64,000 nt of DNA from Cymbomonas tetramitiformis. Lineage: Eukaryota; Chlorophyta; Pyramimonadophyceae; Pyramimonadales; Pyramimonadaceae. A model generated the notes under the pieces. The model did no database searches. It had not been told where the DNA came from and saw only the letters and a program-made list of their open reading frames with translations. The stretch lies in NCBI GenBank assembly GCA_001247695.2, contig LGRX02034414.1, forward strand, positions 1 through 64,000. The letters are read 5' to 3'. Both the position numbers and the translations under genes were made by a program. Below are positions 11,519 through 21,119 of this stretch, one piece after another; position 1 is the stretch's first letter, and every line of letters begins with the position of its first letter.

Positions 11519-12296
11519 TTAGTATATATTACAAGAAGTAAGGGCATGAGGCTTAATATAATGTTTATAGCCTTCATAGGCAGCTATTATGTCTGCTGCA
11601 TTGGTCAGCTCTGTGGCTTTGGCCCAGGTGTCATGTTCAGGGCCGTAGCCTGCATATCGCACTAAATAGTACTTGACACCTCTAGTGATCTTATCTGAGA
11701 GTATATGTGATATCTCAAACAGTGGTTGCCCTTCTTCGGTGATCATCTGTGGCAGAGGCAAAGGTGCTTGGATCGAGTCATTGTACAGCTCTAATCTGGA
11801 TACAGGCTGTACCGGATGAATACGGATATCGAGGTCTCCGAAATCTAACTCGTATGCACGCCCATGGCTAAGCATTTTGGAAATGGTGAACGGCCCAATA
11901 TATGGCTGCTTAAAGTGTCTGCCTGCCTCTGTCAAACCAGTCCATTGAATAAACTCGGTCCGTAAAAGAACTTTTTGCCCAACTGCATACTGCCGAGGCA
12001 TGTGAGTCTTATTGAATCTGGCTTGGCTAATTTCTGCTGCTCGGGAAATGTTGTCTACCGCGTTGGCATGAACAGCCGAGTACTGGTCAAAATGATCTCG
12101 AATAGCTCTTTGTATTGGAACAGGAGCTTCTGGCGGAATAGTGATTACCAGGTCATGAGGCGAAAGTGGTTGCGCCATCGAGTCGAGATAAAATGGTGAA
12201 TAACCAGTTGATGCAGAAACTGTGTTGTTAATTGCAAACTCCGCCAGAGGCAACGTGTCCTCCCACGAATTGGCGGAAGTATCATTGCAACAACAC
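11519..12296 (-). CDS. G1 integrase 3' exon: catalytic-core end, C-terminal domain and chromodomain
   Basis: This is the second exon of the G1 integrase. It continues from the upstream exon (12383-13014) across an 86-nt GT-AG intron and starts with CCNDTSANSWEDTLPLAEF, the typical gypsy stretch after the third catalytic residue. A GPF-like region follows (YIGPFTISKML), then a chromodomain near the C terminus with aromatic and acidic residues in the usual places (YYLVRYAGYG, HDTW). In chromoviruses this domain reads histone marks and steers integration. The stop at 11519 is 68 bp from the 3' LTR. The exon is open, with no break. Confidence 0.85.
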
Positions 12297-12382
12297 CTGT
12301 GGATGAAAAAAAATACCACCTAATCAGTTTATAAACCAGAGGATGGTGAAATCGAATCATGAATCAACAATTTGAAAAGTAC
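12297..12382 (-). other. Spliceosomal intron inside gypsy integrase
   Basis: On the minus strand the donor is CTCAG|GTACTTTT and the acceptor TTTTTTTTCATCCACAG|GTG, 86 nt apart, with a clear polypyrimidine tract. Unspliced reading stops after a few codons. Splicing joins ...EDILR to CCCNDTS in frame, giving the conserved integrase sequence. Introns inside gypsy pol genes are uncommon. Confidence 0.85.
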
Positions 12383-13014
12383 CTGAGGATATCCTCGATG
12401 AAGGCATGGCTCCTCTCATTGGCTGCATTCGACTGTGGATGGTGTGAGGACGTCATAGACAATCTCGTACCAGTAGATTTCCACAGTGTTTGCCAGAATG
12501 TAGAGGTGAATCTGGGGTCTCGATCTGAGATGATGTTCCTCGGAAGACCATGGAGCTTGAAGATATGCTGCATATATATAGAAGCAGTATGCTGAGCTGT
12601 CCAGGTCATGCTGAAGGGAATGAGATGACAGCGATGAGAAAATTGGCACATTACCACAAATATACTGTCGTGCCCATTAGTGGTGATAGGCAGGTCAGTA
12701 ATCCAGTCAAGAGATACATCTAGCCATTTTGTCTTAGGCACAGAATATCGTATATGTGCCTGACCATAAGGCTTGTGTCGCCTCGTTTTCTGGCGCTGAC
12801 AAACGGGGCACTCCCGAATGTACTTGATGGCTGCCGTTGTCATTCCTGGCCAATAATATTGGCTACGCAGAAGATGAAGCATGCGATTTTTGCCTACATG
12901 ACCAGAAATAGTGGCTGAGTAGTGGCACTCATGAAGGAGAATGTGGCGAAGCTGTGTGATCGCACCGTCATCTGTGGGGACTTTAGCTGTTGGTGGAATG
13001 TACAGCTGTCTGTC
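12383..13014 (-). CDS. G1 integrase 5' exon: zinc-binding domain and DDE core
   Basis: The exon carries the HHCC zinc-binding region (H..H in HECHYSATISGH, then CPVC), followed by the integrase core: first Asp in SLDWITDLP, second in SDRDPRF and the Glu in SNAANERSH. This enzyme inserts the cDNA copy into the host chromosome. The exon begins abruptly at the left end of the CACTA insertion. The matching upstream part of Pol ends at 21126, and the two sides join in the same frame if the transposon and one ATA duplication are left out. Confidence 0.9.
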
Positions 13015-13017
13015 ATA
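13015..13017. repeat. ATA target-site duplication, left copy
   Basis: ATA lies immediately outside CACTA at the left end. The same ATA is at 21126-21128 outside the right end. Three bases is the usual duplication length of CACTA elements. Confidence 0.9.
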
Positions 13018-13032
13018 CACTACTGCAAGTAC

Positions 13033-13250
13033 TTTCTTAAGTTTTCTTAAGTTTTCTTAAGTTTTTCTTAAGTTTTCTTAAGTTTTCGATATAAACCCAC
13101 ACTATGCATATTTAAATCGGGGTAATTAGCTATTGGCCGACAGTATACTTAAGAATTATACTTAAGAGAACTTAAGAAAATGTAAGTACATGGAAGCTTC
13201 TTGGTAGGACGATATTGTCCACATGGCTTAAGGATAACTTAAGAAAACTG
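13033..13250. repeat. Left subterminal CTTAAG repeats of CACTA element
   Basis: Five or six units of CTTAAGTTTT run head to tail at 13033-13088. Scattered CTTAAG units follow in both orientations at about 13148-13250. They mirror the AAACTTAAG array at the other end. CTTAAG is itself palindromic. Confidence 0.85.
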
Positions 13251-13453
13251 GAGAATCTTATCCAAATGTAAGCACGTGATTGGCTGGAATGTAGGAGATA
13301 TGCACACGTGTAAGAAAGCTATATGCTGGATATTTAAAGATTGTACACACATGCATGCACGTAATTGGCTGTTAAGAAGACACGTGTAGGCAGGACAATG
13401 CTTCCCATCGCACAGATATTTACAAATGTAACATTGTGACTGGTTCCACATTT

Positions 13454-13482
13454 AGGGTCTAAACCCTAAACCCTAAAACCCT
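13454..13482. repeat. Short interstitial telomere-like repeat
   Basis: The run CTAAACCCTAAACCCTAAAACCC holds about three units of the plant-type telomere repeat (CCCTAAA). It lies inside the CACTA transposon, so it is not a chromosome end. Confidence 0.8.
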
Positions 13483-13558
13483 TCAATCAAACAGTCAGCA
13501 GCTGGGTACCGCGTACACTACTATGGGATGCTACCCATTCCATCCAGCTTCCAGTTAA

Positions 13559-13559
<1 letters not shown>

Positions 13560-13612
<53 letters not shown>
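13560..13612. repeat. ATCT tetranucleotide microsatellite
   Basis: About thirteen uninterrupted CTAT units. It lies downstream of the transposase gene, in the non-coding left part of the CACTA element. Confidence 0.97.
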
Positions 13613-13613
<1 letters not shown>

Positions 13614-13887
13614 GTATAACCCACGTGGCTTGGTGACATGCACGTGCAGAGTGACAGGCGAATGATTCTGCTGCCGTAGATAGATCTGCAGCACCGTTGG
13701 GAACGTCGGGGACTGCTCGCTGTTGCAGTTGAGAGAAGGCCTGGAAGCTGCGCATCCCACCCCAGATTCTCAGTAACTTACACCCCTTGCCGCTTGTGAA
13801 TTTTTCGAGCAGCCTATGAGAAAATGGCACGTACGACACCACAGGAAAGTTCACATTCTTATTACCTGAACGACGCGCGGAAGGGGA

Positions 13888-16800
13888 TCAATGAATGCCT
13901 TGGATCTCACGCAGCAGGTGCACCGCATGGTAGAGGTTGTCGCCCGTGTCTTTATTCTTTGTTTCAACGAATAATGCCTTCGTTCCGATGAGCGCGCATG
14001 GCAGTAGCAGCTCTACGTAATCATTTCTGGCGAGCACAGTGATTCCTTGGTTCTCCATATATGCATCTTCTACCTGACGGTACGCTCGCAAACTGGCCAA
14101 ACGGCACACCGTATGCTGGCTCTCGGTGTCTATCACCAGGTAGTATGCAAGGACCTTCGCATATGGGAATTCTGATAGGGAGTCCAGCCCAGTCGGGAGC
14201 ATGTTCCCGAAGCCAGTGTCCGAGATGGAAACGTGGTAGGAGACTCGCTTCTCCGCCCTCGTGTACAAGGAAGACGTGAATTCCTCCAGATTCAGGGACA
14301 TCCTCAAGTACACAATGATATCGCACGTGCATAATGCCTGTGCGCCCTGCTGCCGGGGGTGCAACATGCCAACCAAATGCTGCAGTTGTGCTAAGCAGCT
14401 TGCGAGGACGGGTGCGTCGTGAGCTACGCGCCTGCCGCTACCCATGAAATAGCAAGGAGATGTCTTAGCCTCCGCGGCTGGGTCCACAAGCCCAACCGAG
14501 ACCGCTGCTTGGCCGGGGTAAAGCTCGTTGGCTAACTCCGGTAGGGAGCGCATTGTTGGATGCAAAGCTTACATATGCCTCCAGGGCGAGCTTCTCGCAC
14601 GTCCCATTCATGATGGCCTCCACAGGCTTGTTCTTGACGTGAGAGTCTTTCACGATTTCTTTCGCCCGCTGAATACCTCGTTCCACCCAGAACTCCATGG
14701 CCGCACCCACATCCCCTAGATAGTATTCTTGCCGGAACAGGTGCACCACCGCCAGACGCATGTTGAATGTAAGCATCTTCGCCGGGCCCTTATCTTCCAT
14801 GATCGCGGCGTGCTCCCACAAATGCTCCTTTGCCACCTCCCGCGCCCGCCGTACCTCCGTCTCCGTGAGGGGGCTATCTGCTGTTACCATCCCTCGCGTG
14901 TAATGCAACACCGCCCGCCGCAGGTGTTGTCAGGCAGCCTCCATGACCATGTTCCAATGGACCAGCAGATCGCCAAACACCAAGGTGAGTAGTATACCAC
15001 GAAATTCAGGAAATCCTCCATGGTCCACATACCTGCCCCCCAACACCCCTCCCCGGGTACGATTTACACAAACTAACACAACAGCACACGCACTCCCCAT
15101 AACGACAAACACCATTGCGCTTGTTCATGGATAGGTCAGGCACAGCCGCACCCTCACGTACCCTGCACATGTCGCGAGTCATTTCAGTGCGTTTGAGCCT
15201 CTTTCTGAAATGATGAGCAGGGAAGACTGAACGTGTACGCACCCAAGTACTTCACCACGCAATGGTACGGGCGGCCTATGTCGTGAGGCGGTTGGATGAG
15301 GGCTGCCCGGCTTTGGATCTCATCAACAATCGCTTTCGGCAGAACCAGCCTAGGGTGCGTGTTGTTGCTCAGCTTGCCAAACCAGAGCTTGAGGCACCTC
15401 TTTACATTCCCGTAGAACACACAATGTGCGAATGGGTGGGCATATGCGTGCATCGGGTCAAAGTACGGAATGCGCTCCAAGGCACCTCGTCCGTGTCTCC
15501 CTGTGGCGTGTGCTGGTTTGGCGCCCGATTCTGTGCTCGCCACCATCGAGGCGTGCATCTGCTTCGTGATCATTGCATCGGCATCGTCCGCCCACACCTT
15601 CTTTGACCCTTTAGAGTTGGTCCATCCTTGCTGCTCCACTTCCTTGAAATAGCCCCGGAAATACATCCCTCGCCCCCCCGGACCAACAGTTCCCTCAAAC
15701 AGACTGTACGGATCGGCGCGGTAACTGCTAATTCCCATGAACCTGCCCATCGTTATCCGCATAACGGAGTCGGCATACACCATTCCCAGGATCACGGTCA
15801 GCTGGTAAGATTTCTTGAGGAACGCATCGTGCACCACAAAAGCTGCTCCGTCAGCCGTCTGACCCTTACTCAGGCTGAGCATCTCGTCTTCGAAGAGCCC
15901 CCATACCACCAACGGATTAACAATCTTCTGCCGTGGCCCTTTTGTCATCCATAGGTACTTGTGAAACTTGTCACGGTGCCTCATCTGCATTCGTGCCACC
16001 CCCATTCCACCTTCCATTCCTCAAAGATAGGCGATAGGATTTGGCTTCAGATTCCTGCAGAGTGCAAGTGGCGTTACCTAAAACAGAGCGCCAAACCCTT
16101 GGTTTGGAGATCTCGGTGAAAGTCCGAGATGCCACACATTTACGAGGCGCGCTTCCTCGCACTTTCCCTTCCCCTCTCTTTTCCTTCCCCTCTCCCCTTG
16201 CAAGCTTGCTACTGCCACCATAATAAGCTAATAATGCCACAAGCCACAAGCTACGCTGGATACCTGGATTAACCTGTAGCCACTCCACCATCCAGATCCA
16301 CCATCTTCATACGTACCGAGTAATGAAGGTCTTCGCTTTTGACCACCCCGACACCCATGGAGTAAGACCTGCACTCCACATCCCCGCGCACGCGCTCAGC
16401 CAGTTGCATCCGCGGCGGCTGGTTGCACGACATGCTTGTGTATATATGGGGTGTGCAAGATGGTGTGGGGGGGGGTCACCCAACATCTGAGTTGAACACT
16501 TGACAGTCATCCGCCCCGGGGGAAATCACCATCACGTGGTGCTCGGCGTATTCCACATAAGGATCACCTCCAACGGGGGTTTCGATCCTAGGAGCGTCCT
16601 GTAAGAGAGCGCCCTTAACGGACGCGTGGCGGTTTATGGTTCTCGCCAGTTCCGATGTCCAGAAGTCACACTGTAAGCGCGCGTCTCGGCGGGCACGGGC
16701 CTTGCAAAACTCTGGGCATTCCATCCATCTTCGGATGGTATCCTCGATCGGGAAATAATAGAACCACTCCTTCGGGCGCAACTTCTCCCCGTCCGCGGTT

Positions 16801-19800
16801 TTCACAACCTCAAACCGTCTTTCCTTGCAGCGCTTGACAACGATACCCGCTTCGTCTTTCTCCAGCACCACACCGCACTCCTCCATTGGGTCCCATTTCC
16901 TCGGATCTGCCTCTCGGGGGGAAATGTCGGCACCACCGCGGGCATACATGAACCGCATATGCCATGTGATCTTCTACTTGCATGTAAGTCCGCATCCTAT
17001 ATAGGGTGCTTGGCAAGCGACATCGGGTAGGCCCACCCATCAGCATGAGCAGGACCTTCAGAAATCGGTCAAAAGCTGGCCGTGACCAACCTTGGTCTAT
17101 TCGCAACTGCATGAAGTAGTAGACCGCCTCACCAACGGTTATATCATTATCCGGATTGTCAATAAACAGCGGTTCACCTGGGCGGATGTCCCATTGCAGG
17201 TTTTCCGGCGGAGGCATTTCCACGACATTTTCTTCCTCAGGCATGTCCACGTCCTGCTCTTCCTCGGCCGTGCGCAAGAGTTCATCCATGAGACCTGCCT
17301 CCGTGGCCGTGCGCTCGTCCCACACGTCGTAGTCTGTTGGCCACGCCTGGTCGCAACCGTGGGCATGGAAGGCCTGCTTTCAAACCGTGCGTACGAACCC
17401 CATACCGCATTGTTAGTTCTTTATACACCCGTTGTGGGCTGGCAATACACTTAGCACACAAGAATGTTGCTGTCGTACGTACCTGGACAAATATGTTTTC
17501 GTTATACTCGGTGGCATCACTTTCCAGACGTAGCTGCCCCAGTAGCCGTGCGGTCTCCGCGTCGTCAGGTCCCTCCTCGTCTGAGAAGCCATCGGCACTT
17601 GCTTTAAGAAGGTCAGGCACCTCCTCTAGGTCGAACGACATATTCTCTGGTACCGCGCTGTCATGTGAGGTCTGGTTCTCCGTTAATTGCTCGTCGGGGC
17701 CGTACAGTTCCCCAGGCATGCGCATGGCCCCAATACTGGCCGGCCACGTAGGTAGCTTCGTCACACGCCATCTCGAAGTAACATTGCCACTTGCCGCGTT
17801 TATTGTCTTCGCCACCTTGGTGAGGCGGTCATGCTCCGCCGGAAGGCATGGCCCTCGTCCTGCAGGGAGCGCTCCGTCTCGTCGACGGAGGAGTGATCGC
17901 AGACTAGTGCGGGTGCCCTTGGACTCCGATGCAATGTCCATCACGTCAGATAGGCTAAGGCCGTACGTTGCATAAAGATCCTGCAAAAATACGACGATTG
18001 TTAGTATTCCACCATGGTTGTTGGCAAACAAAGGTTGCACGCGCTGCCTCCCCCCCCCTCATCCCCACCCCGTGAACACTTGGCCAACAGGAGGACGATA
18101 GGCGCACCCGCAGCAATCATGTCGGCGAGGGAAGCTTTCAACCCGTGAGGCAAGTTGCGACAGGCAGTTGGAGCATGTACTTTGCGGGTTCTCAATATTA
18201 AAAATATTTGCATGTTTACGATGTCTAAGGGGCTGCGCCACGCCCTTCCCTAGCGCACTCACTAGTGCGTATTGCATGTGCCCCACGTCTGTTCTCACAC
18301 GACTGTCGTGTGGGTTCTATGAGTGATCGGGGTCCGCTATTTCCGTACTACGTCTCGGCGATTTATCAACACTACACCCGTTCCCAGAACGACGTGGTGC
18401 GCAGATGCTTCGGCCGCGCGTCCCCAAAGCCGCCTCGGTACTCGTCGGTTGTAAGTTCTCGGTTGTCACCGGAGCGATTTTTCCACCACACTCGGTAGTC
18501 CTCCGTGACGTATAGCTCTGGGACGCGAACCAGATTCATTTGCACCAGCTCGTCCCAGTCAAAAGTCTCCACGGAGAAGTCGTCGTGGAAAACAGAGTAA
18601 TCGAAGGCTCCGACGGGATCCTCCGGTCGGTCTTCCCACGCTTTCACGCCGATGCAATGGCACCGCATCACGGGGGGGTGCCCCAGCGCGCGCCACGCTG
18701 CTGGCGTGTCATGCTCGAAGCAATCCATGCCAACGAAGATCTCCAGGTCGCGCACTGTGCCATTTAAGTCATCAACATCCGCAGGGTATATTTCCCCGTA
18801 GTCCGCATGCGAGAAGTCCTCCAGCAGGAACTCCCCCGCCTGTGTATTCTGATTCACGTGGAGCTTCTTCTGGTCCCGAGAGGACATCCCGGTGCGCACA
18901 AGGTGGGCCTTCCGTCCGACGGGGCAGATTTTGCTCATGTGCTTGTTGCCCTGTACACGCGCAGGCGCCGGTGGTTCCGCCAAATGATGTTACACACATA
19001 CGACACGCCACAACCCACATGCGCCCACGGTCCGCCGCACCGGCCCGAAACAACCAGATATCTCCTACCGGCCACACCCCCTGAATATGGTCGCGTGTCA
19101 GAGGAGCTGTCCTCACACCACACCAAATATATCCCGTGTGCCCTACCCACATGCGCCCACGGTCCACCGCACCAACTCGACACAACCACATACATCCTAC
19201 CGGTCACACCCCCTTGTTATGGTCGCGTGTCGGAGGAGTTGTCCTCACACCGCACCATAGATATTCGGTGACCCCAACCCACATGCGCACACGGTCCACC
19301 GCACCGACCCAAAACACACACATACATCCTACCGACCACACCCCCGTTATTATGGTCGCGTGTCAGAGGAGCTGTCCTCACACCGCACCATAGATATTCG
19401 GTGTGCCCAACCCACATGCGCCCACGGTCCACCGCACCGACCCGAAACAAACACATACATCCTACCGGCCACACCCCCTTAATATGGTCGCGTGTCAGAG
19501 GAGCTGTCCTCACACCGCACCATAGATATTCGGTGTGCCCAACCCACATGCGCCCACGGTCCACCGCACCGACCCAAAACAAACACATACATCCCACCGG
19601 CCACACCCTTTTATTATGGTCGCGTGTCAGAGGAGCTGTCCTCACACCGCACCATATATATTCGATTTGCCCAACCCACATGCGCCCACGGTCTGCCGCA
19701 CCCACCCAAAACAAACACATACACCCTACCGGCCACACCCCCTTAATATGGTCGCGTGTCAGAGGAGTTGTCCTCACACCGCACCATACGTATTCAATGT

Positions 19801-20553
19801 GCCCTACCCATTTACGCCCACGGTCTGCCGCACCAACCCGAAACAACCTCAAAAATTCCAGCTACCACACCCCGTTTCAACCGAGCCACGGGTCCGGGGG
19901 CGCGCCTCGAGCCTTGAATAACAAGGACACGCGCACGCCTCTCCTAACCCACCGGCTGGGATCCTCACCTACCCCGACCGAAAATGCAATGATGACGAGT
20001 AGCCACGGGTACAGGGGGCGCGCAGCGAGCCTTGAATCAGGCCACGCGCACGCCGCTCCCGACCCACCGGCACCTCGTCGAGGAAAAAGACCAATATCTT
20101 TCCGTCATGCAGCGTTACCTCCCGAGCAGAATACCATCCCTCTCCGACGGCGGACCGTATTTTAAGATAAGCAAGTAGGTTCATAAAGCAAAGCATAAAG
20201 CCACAGAAAACTCACCGTCGGTTCTGCAGGCTCTTCAGGAGCGCCGCCTTCTTCACCCGCGGGCTCCTCGTTGACGTCCTTATTCAGGTCCAACGCGGCT
20301 GCTGCACCGGCTTGGGCAGCTTGCCCCACAGCCTGCACACCCGATAACCCGGCTGTGTGTGTGTGGGGGGGAAACATACGCAAAACACGGCCAACGAAAA
20401 ACGACGGTCTAAGACCATGATGTTTCACAAAATTTAAACTGAAGCTCGCACCGGTGGATCTCCCCCGTTCCCGCCGTTGGAGCGTCCCGCCGCAGCAAGG
20501 AGTCTTGCTGCGCGATGGCTACCAGACGTACGTGCCGGAGGAGAAGACGCCAT
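13888..20553 (-). CDS. CACTA transposase (TNP2-like), multi-exon, probably defective
   Basis: Proposed minus-strand exons: 20553-20532, 20352-20216, 18950-18378, 17980-17483, 17346-16480, 16368-16317, 15984-15243, 15032-14573, then about 14379-13888. Each junction up to the eighth exon has GT-AG ends and keeps frame, except as noted. Together they give about 1,280 residues. Landmarks are an acidic region (exon 4), a WFYYFP block (exon 5), ALERIPYFDPMHAYAHPF followed by CVFYGNVKRCLKLW (exon 7), and TFNMRLAVVHLF with EFWVERGIQRAKE (exon 8). These resemble the conserved blocks of TNP2-type transposases, which cut and join the CACTA ends. Defects: a one-base shift at a six-C run (16916-16921), a shift near 14990 and an in-frame TGA near 14935. 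The last acceptor and first exon are uncertain. Confidence 0.65.
18951..20215 (-). other. 1.27-kb intron of the CACTA transposase gene
   Basis: The donor at 20215 is ACG|GTGAGT and the acceptor at 18951 is GTGTACAG|GGC; the phase is 0 on both sides. Most of the intron is the 132-bp minisatellite. Long plus-strand frames over this stretch (for example 19401-20165) exist only because the repeat length, 132, is a multiple of three. Confidence 0.75.
19003..19856. repeat. 132-bp minisatellite, about 6.5 copies
   Basis: Successive copies start near 19003, 19136, 19271, 19401, 19533, 19665 and 19797. The best-conserved stretch is CCCACATGCGCCCACGGTC, followed by GGTCGCGTGTCAGAGGAG. The copies nearest the right edge are the most diverged. 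It is intronic and shows no similarity to other repeats in the window. Confidence 0.92.
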
Positions 20554-21055
20554 GTTTATTATATATTCAAACTTCAAAATTTCTACTAGGGCGGAAAGGG
20601 AAGGTGGTCAAAAAACCTTCTCTTTCGAAAGAACGAATAAGCCCCGCCCGCCGCAGTTTAAACCCTCGCCTGATTTGAAATCGAGTGTTCCAAGTATTTA
20701 TCATTTTACAGTATATATGTCACATGCGTGGGTATGATGACGATCGCGATTTTGATTGGACTACACCACTGACAGGCTTTCCCCATTCACGACATTCCCT
20801 GACATATTTATAGTGCACGCGAGCCTTCGCGAATCAGGTTGCCACAAACTTTTATACCTCGACTGATTCAGTGTGTATAATTACTCATCGTCGACTGCCA
20901 GACAAATCTTTGGCCTTTTACAAACCCAGCCTCTTCGAGTCATATCTCCTGGCATCGCGCCAGTCATTCTGGGGCTCTCGCGTGAACCCTGGGGCATCCT
21001 GAAGCGGGCTTGGTGACATTCCTATGTCATCGGGTGTATAATTCTACCGATTTAT
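20554..21055. other. 5' non-coding part of CACTA element
   Basis: No gene. It lies upstream of the transposase start and ought to hold its promoter, but no core element can be named with confidence. An AT-rich stretch near 20690-20715 (TATTTATCATTTTACAGTATATA) is the most TATA-like part, although it is read on the opposite strand. Confidence 0.4.
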
Positions 21056-21115
21056 ACCGACTTAAGCAAACTTAAGCAAACTTAAGAAAACTTAAGCAAA
21101 CTTAAGCAAAAACCT
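21056..21115. repeat. Right subterminal CTTAAG repeats of CACTA element
   Basis: Five units of AAACTTAAGC/A run head to tail just inside the right terminus. They are in inverted orientation to the array at 13033-13088. Confidence 0.88.
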
Positions 21116-21119
21116 TGTT

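Noticed and set aside
19401..20165. 254-codon plus-strand frame
   Set aside because: It is produced by the 132-bp minisatellite, whose period is divisible by three, and lies in an intron of the opposite-strand transposase gene.
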